From Brevibacillus fortis (lineage in GTDB: Bacteria > Bacillota > Bacilli > Brevibacillales > Brevibacillaceae): 64,000 nucleotides of DNA. Positions 1 to 9,645 of this stretch are shown here, one piece after another. Each line of letters begins with the position of its first letter. Position 1 is the stretch's first letter. Where the stretch lies: assembly GCF_003013395.1 (NCBI RefSeq), contig NZ_PXZM01000003.1, forward strand, positions 496,001-560,000, in the 5' to 3' direction. The notes below the pieces were generated by a model. The model was not told where the DNA came from, ran no database searches, and saw only the letters and a program-made list of their open reading frames with translations. The position numbers and the translations under genes were made by a program.

Positions 1-616
1 CAATCTCATGGGGAACTCCAAAGATTATCGTGCGGACACCTGGGATAAAAATTAGTAATAGAAGAATCCAAGGTCCGTAGACTTCATAATTATAAAACTT
101 TCCATCCCAACTGCGAGGAGACAAGAATCTCAGTATCTTGTAACCGTCCAATGGCGGAATCGGTAAAAGGTTGAAAATGAAAAGAGCTGTATTGATCCAG
201 ACAGAAAATATTAATGTCCATTTAATTGCATAAGCTACTTTTTCATGCATTCCCACCAGTACACCGGAACCATCCACAAGGAATAACACGACGCAAAACA
301 ATACTGCGAGTATCAGGTTAATTAATGGACCCGCAAACGAAACATAGACGATACCTAAACGCTTGTTCCCGCGAAAATGAAGAGGATTGATCGGCACCGG
401 CTTCGCCCAACCAAACGGACCAAACAGGATGAGAATCAAACCAAACGGATCAATATGCGGGATGGGATTTAATGTTAAACGGCCTTCCGATTTCGCCGTA
501 TTGTCACCCAGCTTCCAAGCGACAAAGGCATGCGCCCATTCATGCAAAGTAAAAGCGATAACGAACGCAATCATGCGAAACGGTACCGTTTTCCAATCAA
601 AATGAAAAAGATCCAT
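1..616 (-). CDS. Site-2 protease family (M50) membrane metalloprotease, 3' end cut by window edge
   Basis: Reading the minus strand from an ATG at 614-616 gives an open frame that runs off the left edge, about 205 codons. A Shine-Dalgarno site (GGAGG, seen as cctcc at 622-626) lies just upstream. The protein has several hydrophobic segments, a zinc-protease motif HEWAH near residue 25 and a second motif PPLDG near residue 160, as in M50 site-2 proteases, which cut substrates within the membrane. Small M50 proteins of this kind are usually 200-220 residues, so nearly the whole gene is present. The substrate is unknown. It lies downstream of ppiB on the same strand but behind a terminator, so it is probably transcribed separately. 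Confidence 0.88.
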   Translation of the reverse strand, partial: MDLFHFDWKTVPFRMIAFVIAFTLHEWAHAFVAWKLGDNTAKSEGRLTLNPIPHIDPFGLILILFGPFGWAKPVPINPLHFRGNKRLGIVYVSFAGPLINLILAVLFCVVLFLVDGSGVLVGMHEKVAYAIKWTLIFSVWINTALFIFNLLPIPPLDGYKILRFLSPRSWDGKFYNYEVYGPWILLLLIFIPGVRTIIFGVPHEI

Positions 617-636
617 TGCTTCCTCCAATCATCCGC

Positions 637-660
637 GTTCAAAAAGTCATCTTTTTGAAC
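637..660. repeat. Perfect 10-bp inverted repeat upstream of the M50 protease gene
   Basis: GTTCAAAAAG at 637-646 is followed after 4 nt by its exact reverse complement CTTTTTGAAC. It lies 20 nt upstream of the M50 start codon, in the 5' leader. The right arm belongs to a TTGTTCAAAAAG-type motif also found ahead of bkdR and nadK. It could be a leader hairpin or an operator. Confidence 0.6.
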
Positions 661-750
661 AACTCCTGATAAAAATCGTCTATCTTCTAGCATACCAGCA
701 GATAGATAGGCTTACAACCCCATTTCAGCTGGACCCAGCATGCATCCTAT

Positions 751-786
751 CGAAAAAACACCGACAAGGTTTCCCTCATCGGTGTT
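751..786 (-). terminator. Rho-independent terminator of ppiB
   Basis: On the minus strand an 8-bp stem AACACCGA/TCGGTGTT with a 14-nt loop is followed by a run of T residues, 14 nt after the ppiB stop codon. Confidence 0.85.
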
Positions 787-799
787 CATTTCACTACTA

Positions 800-1228
800 T
801 TATCCTACTTTTACTGTACCCATTTTATCGCCTTGTTTGATTGCATCAATGTGTTCCAGACCGGAAGTGACGCGACCAAATACTGTATGTACGCCATCGA
901 GGTGAGGGAAAGCATCATACAAGATGAAGAATTGGCTTCCGCCTGTGTCTTTTCCTGCGTGTGCCATGGACAGGTAACCGCGCAGATGCTTGTGTGGGTT
1001 TCCTTTTGTTTCACATTTGATTGTGTAACCTGGGCCACCTGTACCTGTTCCGTAAGGACAACCGCCTTGTGCTACGAAGCCAGGGATAACACGGTGGAAG
1101 GACAGACCGTTGTAGAAGCCTTCGTTAGCCAATTTCTCAAAGTTTCCTACTGTGCCCGGAGCTTCTTGATCGAACAGCTCCAACTCGATTTGGTTACCAT
1201 TTTCCATGGTGATGAGCGCTTTTTTCAT
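800..1228 (-). CDS. ppiB: Peptidyl-prolyl cis-trans isomerase, cyclophilin type
   Basis: A 142-residue single-domain cyclophilin that isomerises X-Pro peptide bonds in the cytoplasm. Typical motifs are [13 protein letters not shown] near residue 45, [20 protein letters not shown] near residue 93 and FGRVTSG after it. An ATG further upstream (1312) is open, but the start at 1228 has GGAGGT 7 nt upstream and gives the normal bacterial PpiB N terminus [11 protein letters not shown]. It is a single-gene unit with its own terminator. In B. subtilis ppiB also lies close to lysA and the spoVA genes. Confidence 0.95.
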   Translation of the reverse strand: MKKALITMENGNQIELELFDQEAPGTVGNFEKLANEGFYNGLSFHRVIPGFVAQGGCPYGTGTGGPGYTIKCETKGNPHKHLRGYLSMAHAGKDTGGSQFFILYDAFPHLDGVHTVFGRVTSGLEHIDAIKQGDKMGTVKVG

Positions 1229-1296
1229 ATGTTGAACCTCCATACCTTGTAAAGTTAACGTACCCATTCTACCATGGAGAACGGTTGACGTCCAAT

Positions 1297-3570
1297 TTAT
1301 CCCTCCATGCACATCTGCTCTTCGCCAGGTAACTCACAGTCGGTAATAAAAACAGTCCCCGACTGCGCTTTTGCCACCCTTTTTACGTACGCTGCCCTCT
1401 CCGCAACTTGTTCCGCACTGGTGTACTTCCCTGCATAAAGGACGACACCTGCCATCGACATCGAGAGCTCCTGACCGTCACCCATTCTACGCTTTTCATA
1501 AATGTCCGAAAAATACGGCGTAAAAGCATCCATAATAAACAAGGCAACGTCATTCGCACATTGCACTGTTGTAATCAGGATAAAATCATCTCCGCCAATA
1601 TGACCAATGAAGTCTGAGCCGCTTCCGTACCATTTCGAAGCTTCCCGCAACAAGTTCGCGGTTCGAACGATAATCTGATCCCCCACTTCGAACCCGTAGT
1701 GGTCGTTAAACCATTTGAAACGGTCGAGATCACAGTAGATGACCACATGATGATGATTCTGTTTCAGCCGTTGATTCAATTCCCTTTCAATCTGCACATT
1801 CCCCGGCAAACCTGTCAACGGATTGGCGGAGCTCGCCATCTCGAGTTTGATGGAAGCCATTTTGTCCAACAGCTTCTGCACCGTAACGATACCGATGTAC
1901 TCGCCATGCTCGTCAATTATTATGACTACATCATACAAATGATAGGCGTCTCTTGCCATCGCTCGCTTCGCTACCTCATCCAGCTTGTCGTCTTTGGTAG
2001 CTTTGAGTGGGTTGGTATTCATGATTTGAGAAACAGGCCTTTCATAATACAGCGCGATTCCGTATTGACCGCCGAGAATTTGATACAAAGAAAAACGCAT
2101 GACAAGTCCAACCGGTATGCCGTGCTCCAGCACAACCACACTTTCAATTCGTTGATTTTGTTCGAAAATTTCATGGATGCGTCTTACTTTCACGTGCTTT
2201 TCCACACTGATTGTCTTCGCCAAGATTTCGGTCATAGCCGGAGTGGACAGCCTTGGTTCTGCTTCTTTTTCTATCCGCCTTTCCATCGTAAACCGCAGAA
2301 AGTTCATAGCCGTCCCACATAGCTGTGCCATCCCTTTGTCCGGCTTTCCTAAATAGTAACCCTGTCCATAGATGACACCGACGTCCATGAGCGTTTCCAG
2401 CTCTCGCTCCGTCTCGATCCCTTCTGCTATGATTTTGCAGTTCACTTTGTCAGCAAAGGAAACAAACGTCTCCAACAACGCCTGCTTAATCGGATCGACA
2501 TCGATATTGCGGATCAATGACATATCGAGCTTAATAAAGTCTGGGTAAATTTCTGTAATCGATTCCAAGCTGGAATACCCTGCTCCCGCATCATCTACGG
2601 CAATCATATAGCCCTGCTTGCGGTATTCCTCGATGATTTTTCGAAAGGCAGCGTAATTTGTAATCGCGTGGCGCTCTGTAATCTCAAAGACAATGTTTTG
2701 TGGCGTCAGCTCATACTCTGCCAAAAGCAACTGGACTTTTCCACGCAATAAAAACGGATCGTCAATCGCCCGTGGGTCCAGATTGATGAATAGTTTTTCA
2801 TGCGGCTTCAGGTAGCGCATATGCTCCAATGCTCGTTTGCGACATATGTGCTCCAAACGAAAAACAGTATCCGTCTCCTGCGCATAATTGAATAAGGCAG
2901 CGGGAGTTGCAAAGAGACTGTTGACCGGTCCTCGCGCCAGTGCCTCCCATCCCAAAGCTTCGCCATTTGGCAAATGAATAATCGGCATGAAATGCATCTG
3001 AACGTTTTCTTCTGCAAGCAGCTTGTGAAATTGTCTGATATGCGCATATTTTTCAGAGGTAATCCCATACTTAGCCATATGAACAGCATGTTTGACAGAG
3101 GTATACATCTCTTTCACGATATCTTCTCCGATGATTTCCGCATAGCCGATATGGACGCGAAGCTCCTCGCGATTGACGAAGCTCACTTGTCGATTTAGCT
3201 GTCGTTCAGCTAACTCCTGAAAATGAATCGATAGCATTTGACAGTCTTCCTCGCTCATCATTTTCGAAAAGGACGTGTAGATCGCAAAATCATCTCCCCA
3301 CAGTTTTTGAATCGCGATGATTCTCCCTTTGATTTCAAATGCTTGACGAGCTACAGCTGGCAAAATAGTTTCAAATATATGAAGAACTCTCTTGGCACTC
3401 GTATCACCGTAGCGATGCTCTACCTCAGTCAGCTTGACGATATCTATATAAAAAAGGACGACTTTCTTCTCTCTATCCAATTCCTGCCGAATCATCGCCT
3501 TCATCCATTGGCGTTTGTCCAAGGAAAAATAGGGTATTCGTCGAAATCGCTTCATAAGAGTCGACAACAT
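1297..3570 (-). CDS. GGDEF-EAL-CBS-GGDEF cyclic-di-GMP signalling protein
   Basis: A 757-residue cytoplasmic protein with four modules. Residues about 30-170 form a degenerate GGDEF-like domain (LWGDDF at 90-95). Residues about 185-430 form an EAL phosphodiesterase domain that keeps all the expected residues: EAL within [18 protein letters not shown], the DDAGAGYSS loop, IKLD, AEGIE and [13 protein letters not shown] pair follows at about 450-570, where adenine nucleotides could bind. A second GGDEF domain at about 585-740 carries GGDDF, compatible with diguanylate cyclase activity. The protein may therefore both make and break c-di-GMP. The start at 3570 has GGGGGAG upstream; Met6 is an alternative. 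No transmembrane segment is evident. The target process is unknown. Confidence 0.9.
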   Translation of the reverse strand: MLSTLMKRFRRIPYFSLDKRQWMKAMIRQELDREKKVVLFYIDIVKLTEVEHRYGDTSAKRVLHIFETILPAVARQAFEIKGRIIAIQKLWGDDFAIYTSFSKMMSEEDCQMLSIHFQELAERQLNRQVSFVNREELRVHIGYAEIIGEDIVKEMYTSVKHAVHMAKYGITSEKYAHIRQFHKLLAEENVQMHFMPIIHLPNGEALGWEALARGPVNSLFATPAALFNYAQETDTVFRLEHICRKRALEHMRYLKPHEKLFINLDPRAIDDPFLLRGKVQLLLAEYELTPQNIVFEITERHAITNYAAFRKIIEEYRKQGYMIAVDDAGAGYSSLESITEIYPDFIKLDMSLIRNIDVDPIKQALLETFVSFADKVNCKIIAEGIETERELETLMDVGVIYGQGYYLGKPDKGMAQLCGTAMNFLRFTMERRIEKEAEPRLSTPAMTEILAKTISVEKHVKVRRIHEIFEQNQRIESVVVLEHGIPVGLVMRFSLYQILGGQYGIALYYERPVSQIMNTNPLKATKDDKLDEVAKRAMARDAYHLYDVVIIIDEHGEYIGIVTVQKLLDKMASIKLEMASSANPLTGLPGNVQIERELNQRLKQNHHHVVIYCDLDRFKWFNDHYGFEVGDQIIVRTANLLREASKWYGSGSDFIGHIGGDDFILITTVQCANDVALFIMDAFTPYFSDIYEKRRMGDGQELSMSMAGVVLYAGKYTSAEQVAERAAYVKRVAKAQSGTVFITDCELPGEEQMCMEG

Positions 3571-3647
3571 GATGAATCGCTCCCCCTCACCCTTTCATTA
3601 TGCCGAGAAAACATTAAGCAATCATGAATGGCAGATGAAGGAAATAC

Positions 3648-3676
3648 AAAACCTTCCCAAACAATCGGGAAGGTTT
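3648..3676 (-). terminator. Terminator downstream of lysA
   Basis: AAACCTTCCC and GGGAAGGTTT form a strong stem just after the lysA stop. The T run that follows is short (TTTTG), so it is a fairly good but not perfect intrinsic terminator. Confidence 0.75.
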
Positions 3677-3694
3677 GTGGAGTTTTTATGAAGT

Positions 3695-5017
3695 TTAGCG
3701 CATAAGCTGCGCGCGTTTTGGCAAAACATCGTGACCGACTACTTCTGCGTACGTCTCGCGTCTTACGACCACTTCTGCTTCTCCGTCTTTTACGAATACA
3801 ACAGCAGGACGAGCAATCCGGTTGTAGTTATTCGCCATCGAATAACCATATGCCCCTGTGCTTGGGACTGCGAGAATATCGCCCGCTTGCGCTTCTGGCA
3901 GCTTCACATCCCAGATGAGCATATCACCTGACTCGCAGCACTTCCCGGCAATGGAAACAACTTCTGTAGCAGGTGCATTCATTTTGTTCGCAATCGCTGC
4001 TTCATATTGTGCATCGTACAAAGCTGGTCGCAGATTGTCTGTCATTCCACCATCGACCGCAATATATTTCCGGACATTTGGAATGTTCTTTTGCGATCCA
4101 ATTCGGTACAAGGTAGTCCCTGCATCCCCTATAATACTCCGACCTGGCTCGATCCAAATCTCAGGCAGCGGAATCGCAAGCGCTGTGAGTTCTTGGCGAA
4201 CAATATCTGTAATGGCTTTGATATACGTTTCCGCGGGCTGCGGTGTATCGCCTTCTACATACCGAATACCGAAGCCGCCTCCTACATTCAGTACTTCCGG
4301 CAGGAATCCAAGCTTTCCTTTTGCTTCACCCAACAGTTCTGTCAATCGTTTGACAGCGACGAGGAAGCCTTCTGTTTCAAATATTTGTGAGCCAATATGG
4401 CTATGAACCCCTAATAAATGGAGATGATCGCTTTCGTGAGAAAACTGAATCGCCTCAAGAGCCTGGCCGTTTTGCACGTCAAAGCCAAACTTGGAGTCGA
4501 TCTGCCCTGTTGAAATGTACTCATGCGTATGAGCTTCTACACCCGGTGTGACACGCAGGAGTACGAAGACTTTTTCGTTCCGCTCTTCGGCCAATTGCGC
4601 CAAAATGTGCAACTCATAAAAGTTATCCACTACGAAACAGCCGATTTTGGCGTCAAGCGCCATGATTAACTCATCATGAGATTTGTTGTTGCCATGAAAA
4701 TGGATGCGCTCTACGGGGAATCCAGCTTGCAGGGCCGTATACAATTCGCCGCCAGATACTACATCGAGTGACAAGCCTTCTTCTTCAACCAGCTTGCACA
4801 TTGCCATCGTGCAAAAAGCTTTGCTCGCATAAGCAACCTGGAAGGAAAAACCTGTATTGTGAAATGCATGAACAAATTCCCGGCATTTGGTGCGAATTTG
4901 TTGTTCGTCATACACATATAAAGGTGTTCCATAAGTTGTAGCTAGCTGTGTCGTATCACAGCCTCCGATCTCCAGGTTTCCTTGTTCATTCACTCGACTT
5001 GTCCCGTGTAAGTACAT
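3695..5017 (-). CDS. lysA: Diaminopimelate decarboxylase
   Basis: A 440-residue PLP enzyme of the alanine racemase fold type III family. It decarboxylates meso-diaminopimelate to L-lysine, the last step of lysine synthesis. Visible motifs: the PLP lysine in YASKAF (about residue 61), HFHGNNKS, GVHSHIGSQ, the phosphate-binding LNVGGGFG, EPGRSIIGDAG and the catalytic GKCCESGD near the C terminus. The start at 5017 has GGGGAGG 8 nt upstream and gives MYLHGTSRVN; an ATG at 5089 adds unrelated residues. It follows spoVAF as in Bacillus, with a possible sigma-A promoter of its own at 5141-5169. Confidence 0.97.
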   Translation of the reverse strand: MYLHGTSRVNEQGNLEIGGCDTTQLATTYGTPLYVYDEQQIRTKCREFVHAFHNTGFSFQVAYASKAFCTMAMCKLVEEEGLSLDVVSGGELYTALQAGFPVERIHFHGNNKSHDELIMALDAKIGCFVVDNFYELHILAQLAEERNEKVFVLLRVTPGVEAHTHEYISTGQIDSKFGFDVQNGQALEAIQFSHESDHLHLLGVHSHIGSQIFETEGFLVAVKRLTELLGEAKGKLGFLPEVLNVGGGFGIRYVEGDTPQPAETYIKAITDIVRQELTALAIPLPEIWIEPGRSIIGDAGTTLYRIGSQKNIPNVRKYIAVDGGMTDNLRPALYDAQYEAAIANKMNAPATEVVSIAGKCCESGDMLIWDVKLPEAQAGDILAVPSTGAYGYSMANNYNRIARPAVVFVKDGEAEVVVRRETYAEVVGHDVLPKRAQLMR

Positions 5018-5080
5018 GTTTCGTTTCCTCCCCAGTTCATTCGCACCGATGATGTATATAGACAAAATTTTATAGAGAAA

Positions 5081-5107
5081 GGCAACCAACGAGGAACGTC
5101 AGTTGCC
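5081..5107 (-). other. Leader hairpin between lysA promoter and lysA
   Basis: GGCAAC and GTTGCC form a 6-bp stem with a 15-nt loop in the presumed lysA leader, followed by TTTCTC on the minus strand. It could be a weak attenuator or just a leader stem. The region is too short and lacks the conserved blocks of a lysine riboswitch. Confidence 0.35.
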
Positions 5108-5140
5108 ATACAGAAACTTTTGTTCGTAAGGCTTTCCTAC

Positions 5141-5169
5141 AATTTACTACAAGGTTGTGCGTTTGACAA
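5141..5169 (-). promoter_or_regulatory. Candidate sigma-A promoter of lysA
   Basis: Minus-strand TTGTCA (5/6 match to -35), 17-nt spacer, TAAATT (4/6 match to -10), located 28 nt after the spoVAF stop and about 125 nt before the lysA start. Confidence 0.5.
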
Positions 5170-5196
5170 TGGGTGAAGCCATCCGTTTTCAGAATA

Positions 5197-6666
5197 TTAT
5201 TGCCGAGAGGAATTTTGCGCGCGAACGATACTCGGCCTGTTATTTTTGCTTGGCACAGCCAGCCGTACCACAATATCCTTCATCCCTTTGTAGTTGAAGG
5301 GAATGAACGGCCATAAGTAAGGCGTATTGAGCGAACGTGTGGAAGCCAAGAAAATCAGGACGAGCGTTAGTCCGATCATCAATCCCGGTGTAGAGAAAAA
5401 GCCTACCATGAGAATCAGAAACAAGCGAATAAGTCGATTAGCCAAGCTCAACTCATAACTGGGCGTTGCATACATCCCGATTGCTGCAACTGCCAAATAC
5501 AAGATAACCTCGGGTGCAAGGAGTCCTACCTTGATCGCCACATCCCCAACAAGAATGGCGGCTAATAAACCAACGGCAATCGAGAGGGGTGCCGGCGTAT
5601 GAATAGCGGCCATCCGCATCAAGTCCAGACCGATCTCAGCGATCAAAAATTGTGCCAAAATAGGAATGCTGCCCATCTTTTTGATCCCTAGGAAGTGAAG
5701 TGGCTCCGGTATCATGGAAGGGTGCATGACCAAAAGCAGCCAGATCGGCAATACAAAAACGGAAGCAAAAATCCCCAAAAAACGAACCCAGCGCAGATAA
5801 GCTCCGATTACCGGTGTTTGTCGATACTCCTCCGCATGCTGTACATGATGAAAATAAGTAGCGGGTGTGATCATGACACTCGGTGAAGTATCCACATAAA
5901 TCAGTACGTGACCTTCCAATAGATGTACAGCAGCCACATCGGGGCGCTCTGTATATCGTACCAAAGGGAACGGATTCATCGTCTTTCCGATGATAAATTC
6001 TTCGACGGTTTTTTCCGCCATCGGTATCCCGTCAATTTGGATGTTTTGTAGTCGCTCCTTTAACGTTTGGACCAGCTCTTCATTCGCTACATCATGCAAG
6101 TATGCAACCGCGACATCTGTCTTCGTACGCTCCCCAATCTGCATGATTTCAAAGCGGAGCCGTTCATCACGTATTCTTCGACGAGTAAGAGCCGTATTAG
6201 TTACGAGTACTTCTGTAAAACCGTCATGCGCGCCACGAACGATTCGCTCCGTATCTGGCTCTTGTGGGGAGCGATTCGGCAGGATTTTGGCATCGATAAT
6301 AATGGCGTGAGGAGATCGGTCAATAATAAGCCCTACTTGACCGACGAGCAATTTATCCATAAATTCGTCAGTCGTTTCCACCTTACTAAGTTGGAAGAAA
6401 GGGATGAACTTATGAAACAATTGGTCGAAAGCGTTATCAGCCAGATCACGCTCACGCACATCGTTTAGCTCACGCATGATTTGCGAAATAAGCAAGCTTT
6501 CGGCGAAGCCATTTATGTAATACAACAACATTCGTGTATGACCCACATAAAAATCATGGACCCCGATATCAAAACTCTTGCCAACACCAAGCCTGTCGTT
6601 CAAATACTTCTGGTTCTCTTCAAGATAAGTCGAAATGGGATGCCGTTTTTCCGTGACCTGTGCCAT
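5197..6666 (-). CDS. spoVAF: Stage V sporulation protein AF (GerA-family membrane protein)
   Basis: A 489-residue protein resembling GerA-type germinant receptor A subunits: a long hydrophilic N-terminal part (residues 1-310) with IDGIPMAEKTVEEFI and MNPFPLVRYTERPD, then a membrane domain (about 310-450) containing the SMIPEPLHFLG segment. In Bacillus, SpoVAF is in the spore inner membrane, is the last product of the spoVA operon and helps dipicolinate release during germination. The ATG at 6666 has AAAGGAG 8 nt upstream, so the first 47 nt overlap the 3' end of spoVAEA. This overlap suggests translational coupling. Confidence 0.95.
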   Translation of the reverse strand: MAQVTEKRHPISTYLEENQKYLNDRLGVGKSFDIGVHDFYVGHTRMLLYYINGFAESLLISQIMRELNDVRERDLADNAFDQLFHKFIPFFQLSKVETTDEFMDKLLVGQVGLIIDRSPHAIIIDAKILPNRSPQEPDTERIVRGAHDGFTEVLVTNTALTRRRIRDERLRFEIMQIGERTKTDVAVAYLHDVANEELVQTLKERLQNIQIDGIPMAEKTVEEFIIGKTMNPFPLVRYTERPDVAAVHLLEGHVLIYVDTSPSVMITPATYFHHVQHAEEYRQTPVIGAYLRWVRFLGIFASVFVLPIWLLLVMHPSMIPEPLHFLGIKKMGSIPILAQFLIAEIGLDLMRMAAIHTPAPLSIAVGLLAAILVGDVAIKVGLLAPEVILYLAVAAIGMYATPSYELSLANRLIRLFLILMVGFFSTPGLMIGLTLVLIFLASTRSLNTPYLWPFIPFNYKGMKDIVVRLAVPSKNNRPSIVRAQNSSRQ

Positions 6667-7234
6667 AAGAGCCGCTCCTTTCCATTATCCATTGCACTGC
6701 TCTTGTTGTGATGGGACAACCATTTTGCAAGCTATCCCTACCTTCCATCTTCCCTATATCTCCAATGCCTATGACATTCGGTACATGCAAGGAATTCAAG
6801 ATGTCTACGGTATCTCCATAAATATGATGCTGAAGCTGCTCGTCTGCGTACCCGTCCTTATCCACGGCTTCTTCTACAATTTGTCCTTGATTGTTTACGG
6901 AATAAGCAACAGTCGCACCCTTGACCCAGCGTGTATTCGAGGCTACTGCAATCGCACCGATTACTTCGATATCAGGATGCTTCACCACGTATTCGAGTGC
7001 TCTCTCCCCTCTACCCTTGCCGTAATCTCCGTTGTCATCGAACATGACAATTACAGGATCATATGGTGTCATTTTAATGAGTTCGACCATCTGATTGCCT
7101 CGTAATGGAGTCGGATTCCCGGCAGACAGCGATATACATCGACCACCAAATTGCTTGGCGACACTCTCGATAACTTTTTGGGCAATATGATCTCCGTCTG
7201 TCACCACTATAACTTTCCGGCGTACTGTGTCCAT
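6620..7234 (-). CDS. spoVAEA: Stage V sporulation protein AE, soluble subunit (SpoVAEa)
   Basis: A 204-residue protein with no transmembrane segment, matching the SpoVAEa family by its features: RKVIVVTDGD at the N terminus, VIVMFDDNGD near residue 62, a GIGDIGKMEGRD segment near residue 155 and a basic C terminus. SpoVAEa belongs to the SpoVA complex that moves calcium-dipicolinate into the developing spore. The gene lies 29 nt after spoVAEB and overlaps spoVAF by 47 nt. GGCGGTGA precedes the ATG. Confidence 0.92.
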   Translation of the reverse strand: MDTVRRKVIVVTDGDHIAQKVIESVAKQFGGRCISLSAGNPTPLRGNQMVELIKMTPYDPVIVMFDDNGDYGKGRGERALEYVVKHPDIEVIGAIAVASNTRWVKGATVAYSVNNQGQIVEEAVDKDGYADEQLQHHIYGDTVDILNSLHVPNVIGIGDIGKMEGRDSLQNGCPITTRAVQWIMERSGSYGTGHGKTASHFDLS

Positions 7235-7263
7235 GCTGGGTCACCGCCTTTTACTGCCTGGAC

Positions 7264-7614
7264 TTACCCTTTGGGTTTAAAGACGAGAGAGGCAAAAAAT
7301 CCGAATGCAATCGCAGCCGATATACCCGCACTCGTGACCTCAAAAATCCCGGTTGCCACACCGATGAACCCATGTTGTTCAGCCTCGCTGATGGCTCCAT
7401 GGTACAAAGAATGACCGAAGCTCGTAATCGGTACAGTCGCACCTGCGCCTGCGAAATCAATAAACTTGTCATACACGCCGATAAAATCGAGAAATACTCC
7501 TGCCACGACCAGCGTACTCATGACATGAGCAGGCGTTAGCTTGCCAACATCCAGAAGGAGCTGACCTACTACACAAACCAATCCCCCTACGACAAAAGCA
7601 ATCAGGTACTCCAT
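7264..7614 (-). CDS. spoVAEB: Stage V sporulation protein AE, membrane subunit (SpoVAEb)
   Basis: A 116-residue membrane protein with four hydrophobic segments and the [15 protein letters not shown] motif shared with SpoVAC. SpoVAC and SpoVAEb are the paired membrane subunits of the dipicolinate channel. Two consecutive ATG codons are possible (7617 and 7614). The Shine-Dalgarno AGGAGG ends at 7621, 6 nt from the second and only 3 nt from the first, so 7614 is chosen. The start overlaps the spoVAD stop codon, so the two are probably translationally coupled. Confidence 0.95.
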   Translation of the reverse strand: MEYLIAFVVGGLVCVVGQLLLDVGKLTPAHVMSTLVVAGVFLDFIGVYDKFIDFAGAGATVPITSFGHSLYHGAISEAEQHGFIGVATGIFEVTSAGISAAIAFGFFASLVFKPKG

Positions 7615-8639
7615 CATTTTCCTCCTTCAAGTGCAACCGCATGGGCGATGCACGGTATCGAATTGCCCTGCTGATAGCTTACCGGGCTTAAGAGAGCTCC
7701 CGTGGCGCAGACCAACACGTTTTTCAGTATTCCACGGTTGAGTTGATCCAAAATGTAGCTATACGTGACCACTGCACTGCTGGCACAACCGCTCCCGCCT
7801 GCAAATACATCCTGATCGGGGGAGTAAATCATCAATCCGCAATCATTGTAGACTTGATCCATGTCGTATCCTTCTGTCAACATGAGCTCCTTTAGAATCG
7901 GAAACCCGACAGCTGCCAGGTCGCCAGTCACGATCAAATCATAGAACTGTGGAGAGCGCCCCGTATCTTGAAAATGCGTTTGGATCGTCGAGACAGCTGC
8001 TGGCGCCATGGCCGTTCCCATGTCAAACGGGTCTTTAATCCCCATATCCACTACTTTTCCCATCGTTGCATACGTAATGCGCGGACCACTTCCCCCTATC
8101 CCGACCAATCCCGCACCGGCTCCTGTCACTGTCCACTGGGCGCTTGGCGGCTTTTGGCCCCCATATTCCGTAGGATAACGATACTGCCTTTCCGCTGTGG
8201 CATTGTGGCTGCTGCAAGCAGCAATCGCCTTGTTGGCGTAGCCTGCGTTTACCAAAGCCGCAGCATTTGCCAGTGTAAGCATCGAGGTAGAACAAGCTCC
8301 ATACATGCCCAGAAGCGGAATCGTCAGCTTTTCTGCTGTAAAGTTGGTGGTGATGTTCTGATTCAACAGGTCACCAGCAAGAATGATATCCACATCCTTG
8401 CCCGTGATCCCTGCCTTTTGCAGCAAGGTGTTGACTGCATCCTCCATCAACTGGCGTTCGGCGTCTTCCCATGTCTGTTGGCCTGCATACATATCGTCGT
8501 GGATCTTATCAAACAAGTGCGCCAGTGGTCCTTCTCCTTCTTTTGGTCCCACAGCAACTGCCGAGCATTGCAGGCGAACATTTTGATCGAAGTGCCAGGT
8601 TTGCCGATTGACTCGTTTCACTGGTTGATTGTTTGACAC
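7614..8639 (-). CDS. spoVAD: Stage V sporulation protein AD
   Basis: A 341-residue protein with a thiolase/ketoacyl-synthase-like fold. Typical segments are [22 protein letters not shown] near residue 115, [19 protein letters not shown] near 145 and [13 protein letters not shown] near 280. SpoVAD binds dipicolinic acid in Bacillus and is needed for its uptake into the forespore. It is soluble and probably tethered to the SpoVA channel. It lies 13 nt after spoVAC and overlaps spoVAEB at the stop. Confidence 0.97.
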   Translation of the reverse strand: MSNNQPVKRVNRQTWHFDQNVRLQCSAVAVGPKEGEGPLAHLFDKIHDDMYAGQQTWEDAERQLMEDAVNTLLQKAGITGKDVDIILAGDLLNQNITTNFTAEKLTIPLLGMYGACSTSMLTLANAAALVNAGYANKAIAACSSHNATAERQYRYPTEYGGQKPPSAQWTVTGAGAGLVGIGGSGPRITYATMGKVVDMGIKDPFDMGTAMAPAAVSTIQTHFQDTGRSPQFYDLIVTGDLAAVGFPILKELMLTEGYDMDQVYNDCGLMIYSPDQDVFAGGSGCASSAVVTYSYILDQLNRGILKNVLVCATGALLSPVSYQQGNSIPCIAHAVALEGGK

Positions 8640-8652
8640 CGACAGCCCTCCC

Positions 8653-9144
8653 TTAGAAAAACATGTTGATCAGGCTCTTTAATATTCCCGCAATGAAAGC
8701 AGCAACAACCCCAAATACAATGACCGCACCAGCAAGCTTAAACATATTTCCCCCAACGCCGAGCACAAACCCTTCGCTCCGATGTTCGATGGCAGCAGAA
8801 GCGATCGAGTTGGCAAAGCCTGTAACAGGCACCGCTGATCCTGCTCCGGCATACTGCCCGATATTGTCATACACACCAAGCCCAGTCAGCAAAACGGATA
8901 GAAAGATGAGCGTCGCAACGGTCGGATTGCTTGCCGTTTTCTCCGTAAATCCGAAGAACGTAATATACATATTTTGAATGGCCTGACCCAACAAACATAT
9001 GGTCCCTCCTACCCAGAAAGCACGAAACGAGTTAAGCAGAACATTTCGTTTGGGCTGGAACTTGGAAGCCTGCTGTTGATACAGTTGTTTGGTCATCTGC
9101 ATCGATCCGGGGGCTTTGGATTTGGATTTTGTTTTGGTTGCCAT
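8653..9144 (-). CDS. spoVAC: Stage V sporulation protein AC
   Basis: A 163-residue membrane protein: a basic, lysine-rich N terminus (residues 1-35) followed by four hydrophobic segments and GAGSAVPVTGFANSI near residue 105, parallel to the motif in SpoVAEb. B. subtilis SpoVAC is described as a mechanosensitive-like channel subunit for dipicolinate. Good Shine-Dalgarno sequence upstream. An 81-nt gap separates it from spoVAB. Confidence 0.96.
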   Translation of the reverse strand: MATKTKSKSKAPGSMQMTKQLYQQQASKFQPKRNVLLNSFRAFWVGGTICLLGQAIQNMYITFFGFTEKTASNPTVATLIFLSVLLTGLGVYDNIGQYAGAGSAVPVTGFANSIASAAIEHRSEGFVLGVGGNMFKLAGAVIVFGVVAAFIAGILKSLINMFF

Positions 9145-9225
9145 GCCCTTTCACTCCCTTTGTAAGCTTTCTTCCTATATCCTTCCTTTTTCTAAAGTTG
9201 CCTATGAATAGTGGTATTTACCATT

Positions 9226-9645
9226 TCACAGATGGAGCAGCCATTGCAGTAAGGAACCCGTCACTTTTCCCAAAACCACCGCCATCAACAGAAAGAGAAG
9301 ACTGCCATCCATGTGGATTCGCTTCGCCAATATCGGAAAGACATTCAGTACCTCAGTCAAGCCTGCGGCAAGTGTCCCCACAAATATCCCTGCAAATATT
9401 CCGTAAATCGAAGAAACGATAACGGGCAAACGAGCACCCCAGTGAAAAAAATCAATAAACGTAAAAAAAAGCGCTCCTGCCACTAGAGCCCATTCCAGCG
9501 AGCGGATATACCGATGAGCATTCGTTAATTGCGTCAACCTTGGAATAATATCCAGAACGGTAATAAACGCGACCAGCCCACTCCCTACTGCAAGTCCTCC
9601 ACCCAGCCCGATTAATATAAGCAACAAGCACTGGATGACGCTCAT
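9226..9645 (-). CDS. spoVAB: Stage V sporulation protein AB
   Basis: A 139-residue protein with four predicted membrane segments, a glycine-rich N terminus (LIGLGGGLAVGSG) and FPILAKRI near residue 103. It matches SpoVAB by size, topology and position between spoVAA and spoVAC. The start overlaps the spoVAA stop by 4 nt. The exact role in dipicolinate transport is not known. Confidence 0.92.
   Translation of the reverse strand: MSVIQCLLLILIGLGGGLAVGSGLVAFITVLDIIPRLTQLTNAHRYIRSLEWALVAGALFFTFIDFFHWGARLPVIVSSIYGIFAGIFVGTLAAGLTEVLNVFPILAKRIHMDGSLLFLLMAVVLGKVTGSLLQWLLHL

Noticed and set aside
740..1252. Long plus-strand open frame of 170 codons opposite ppiB
   Set aside because: It lies wholly antisense to a clear cyclophilin gene, has no Shine-Dalgarno and includes the ppiB terminator sequence.
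5018..5196. Lysine riboswitch ahead of lysA
   Set aside because: The leader after the promoter is too short, and the conserved L-box blocks are absent. Only one small hairpin is visible.
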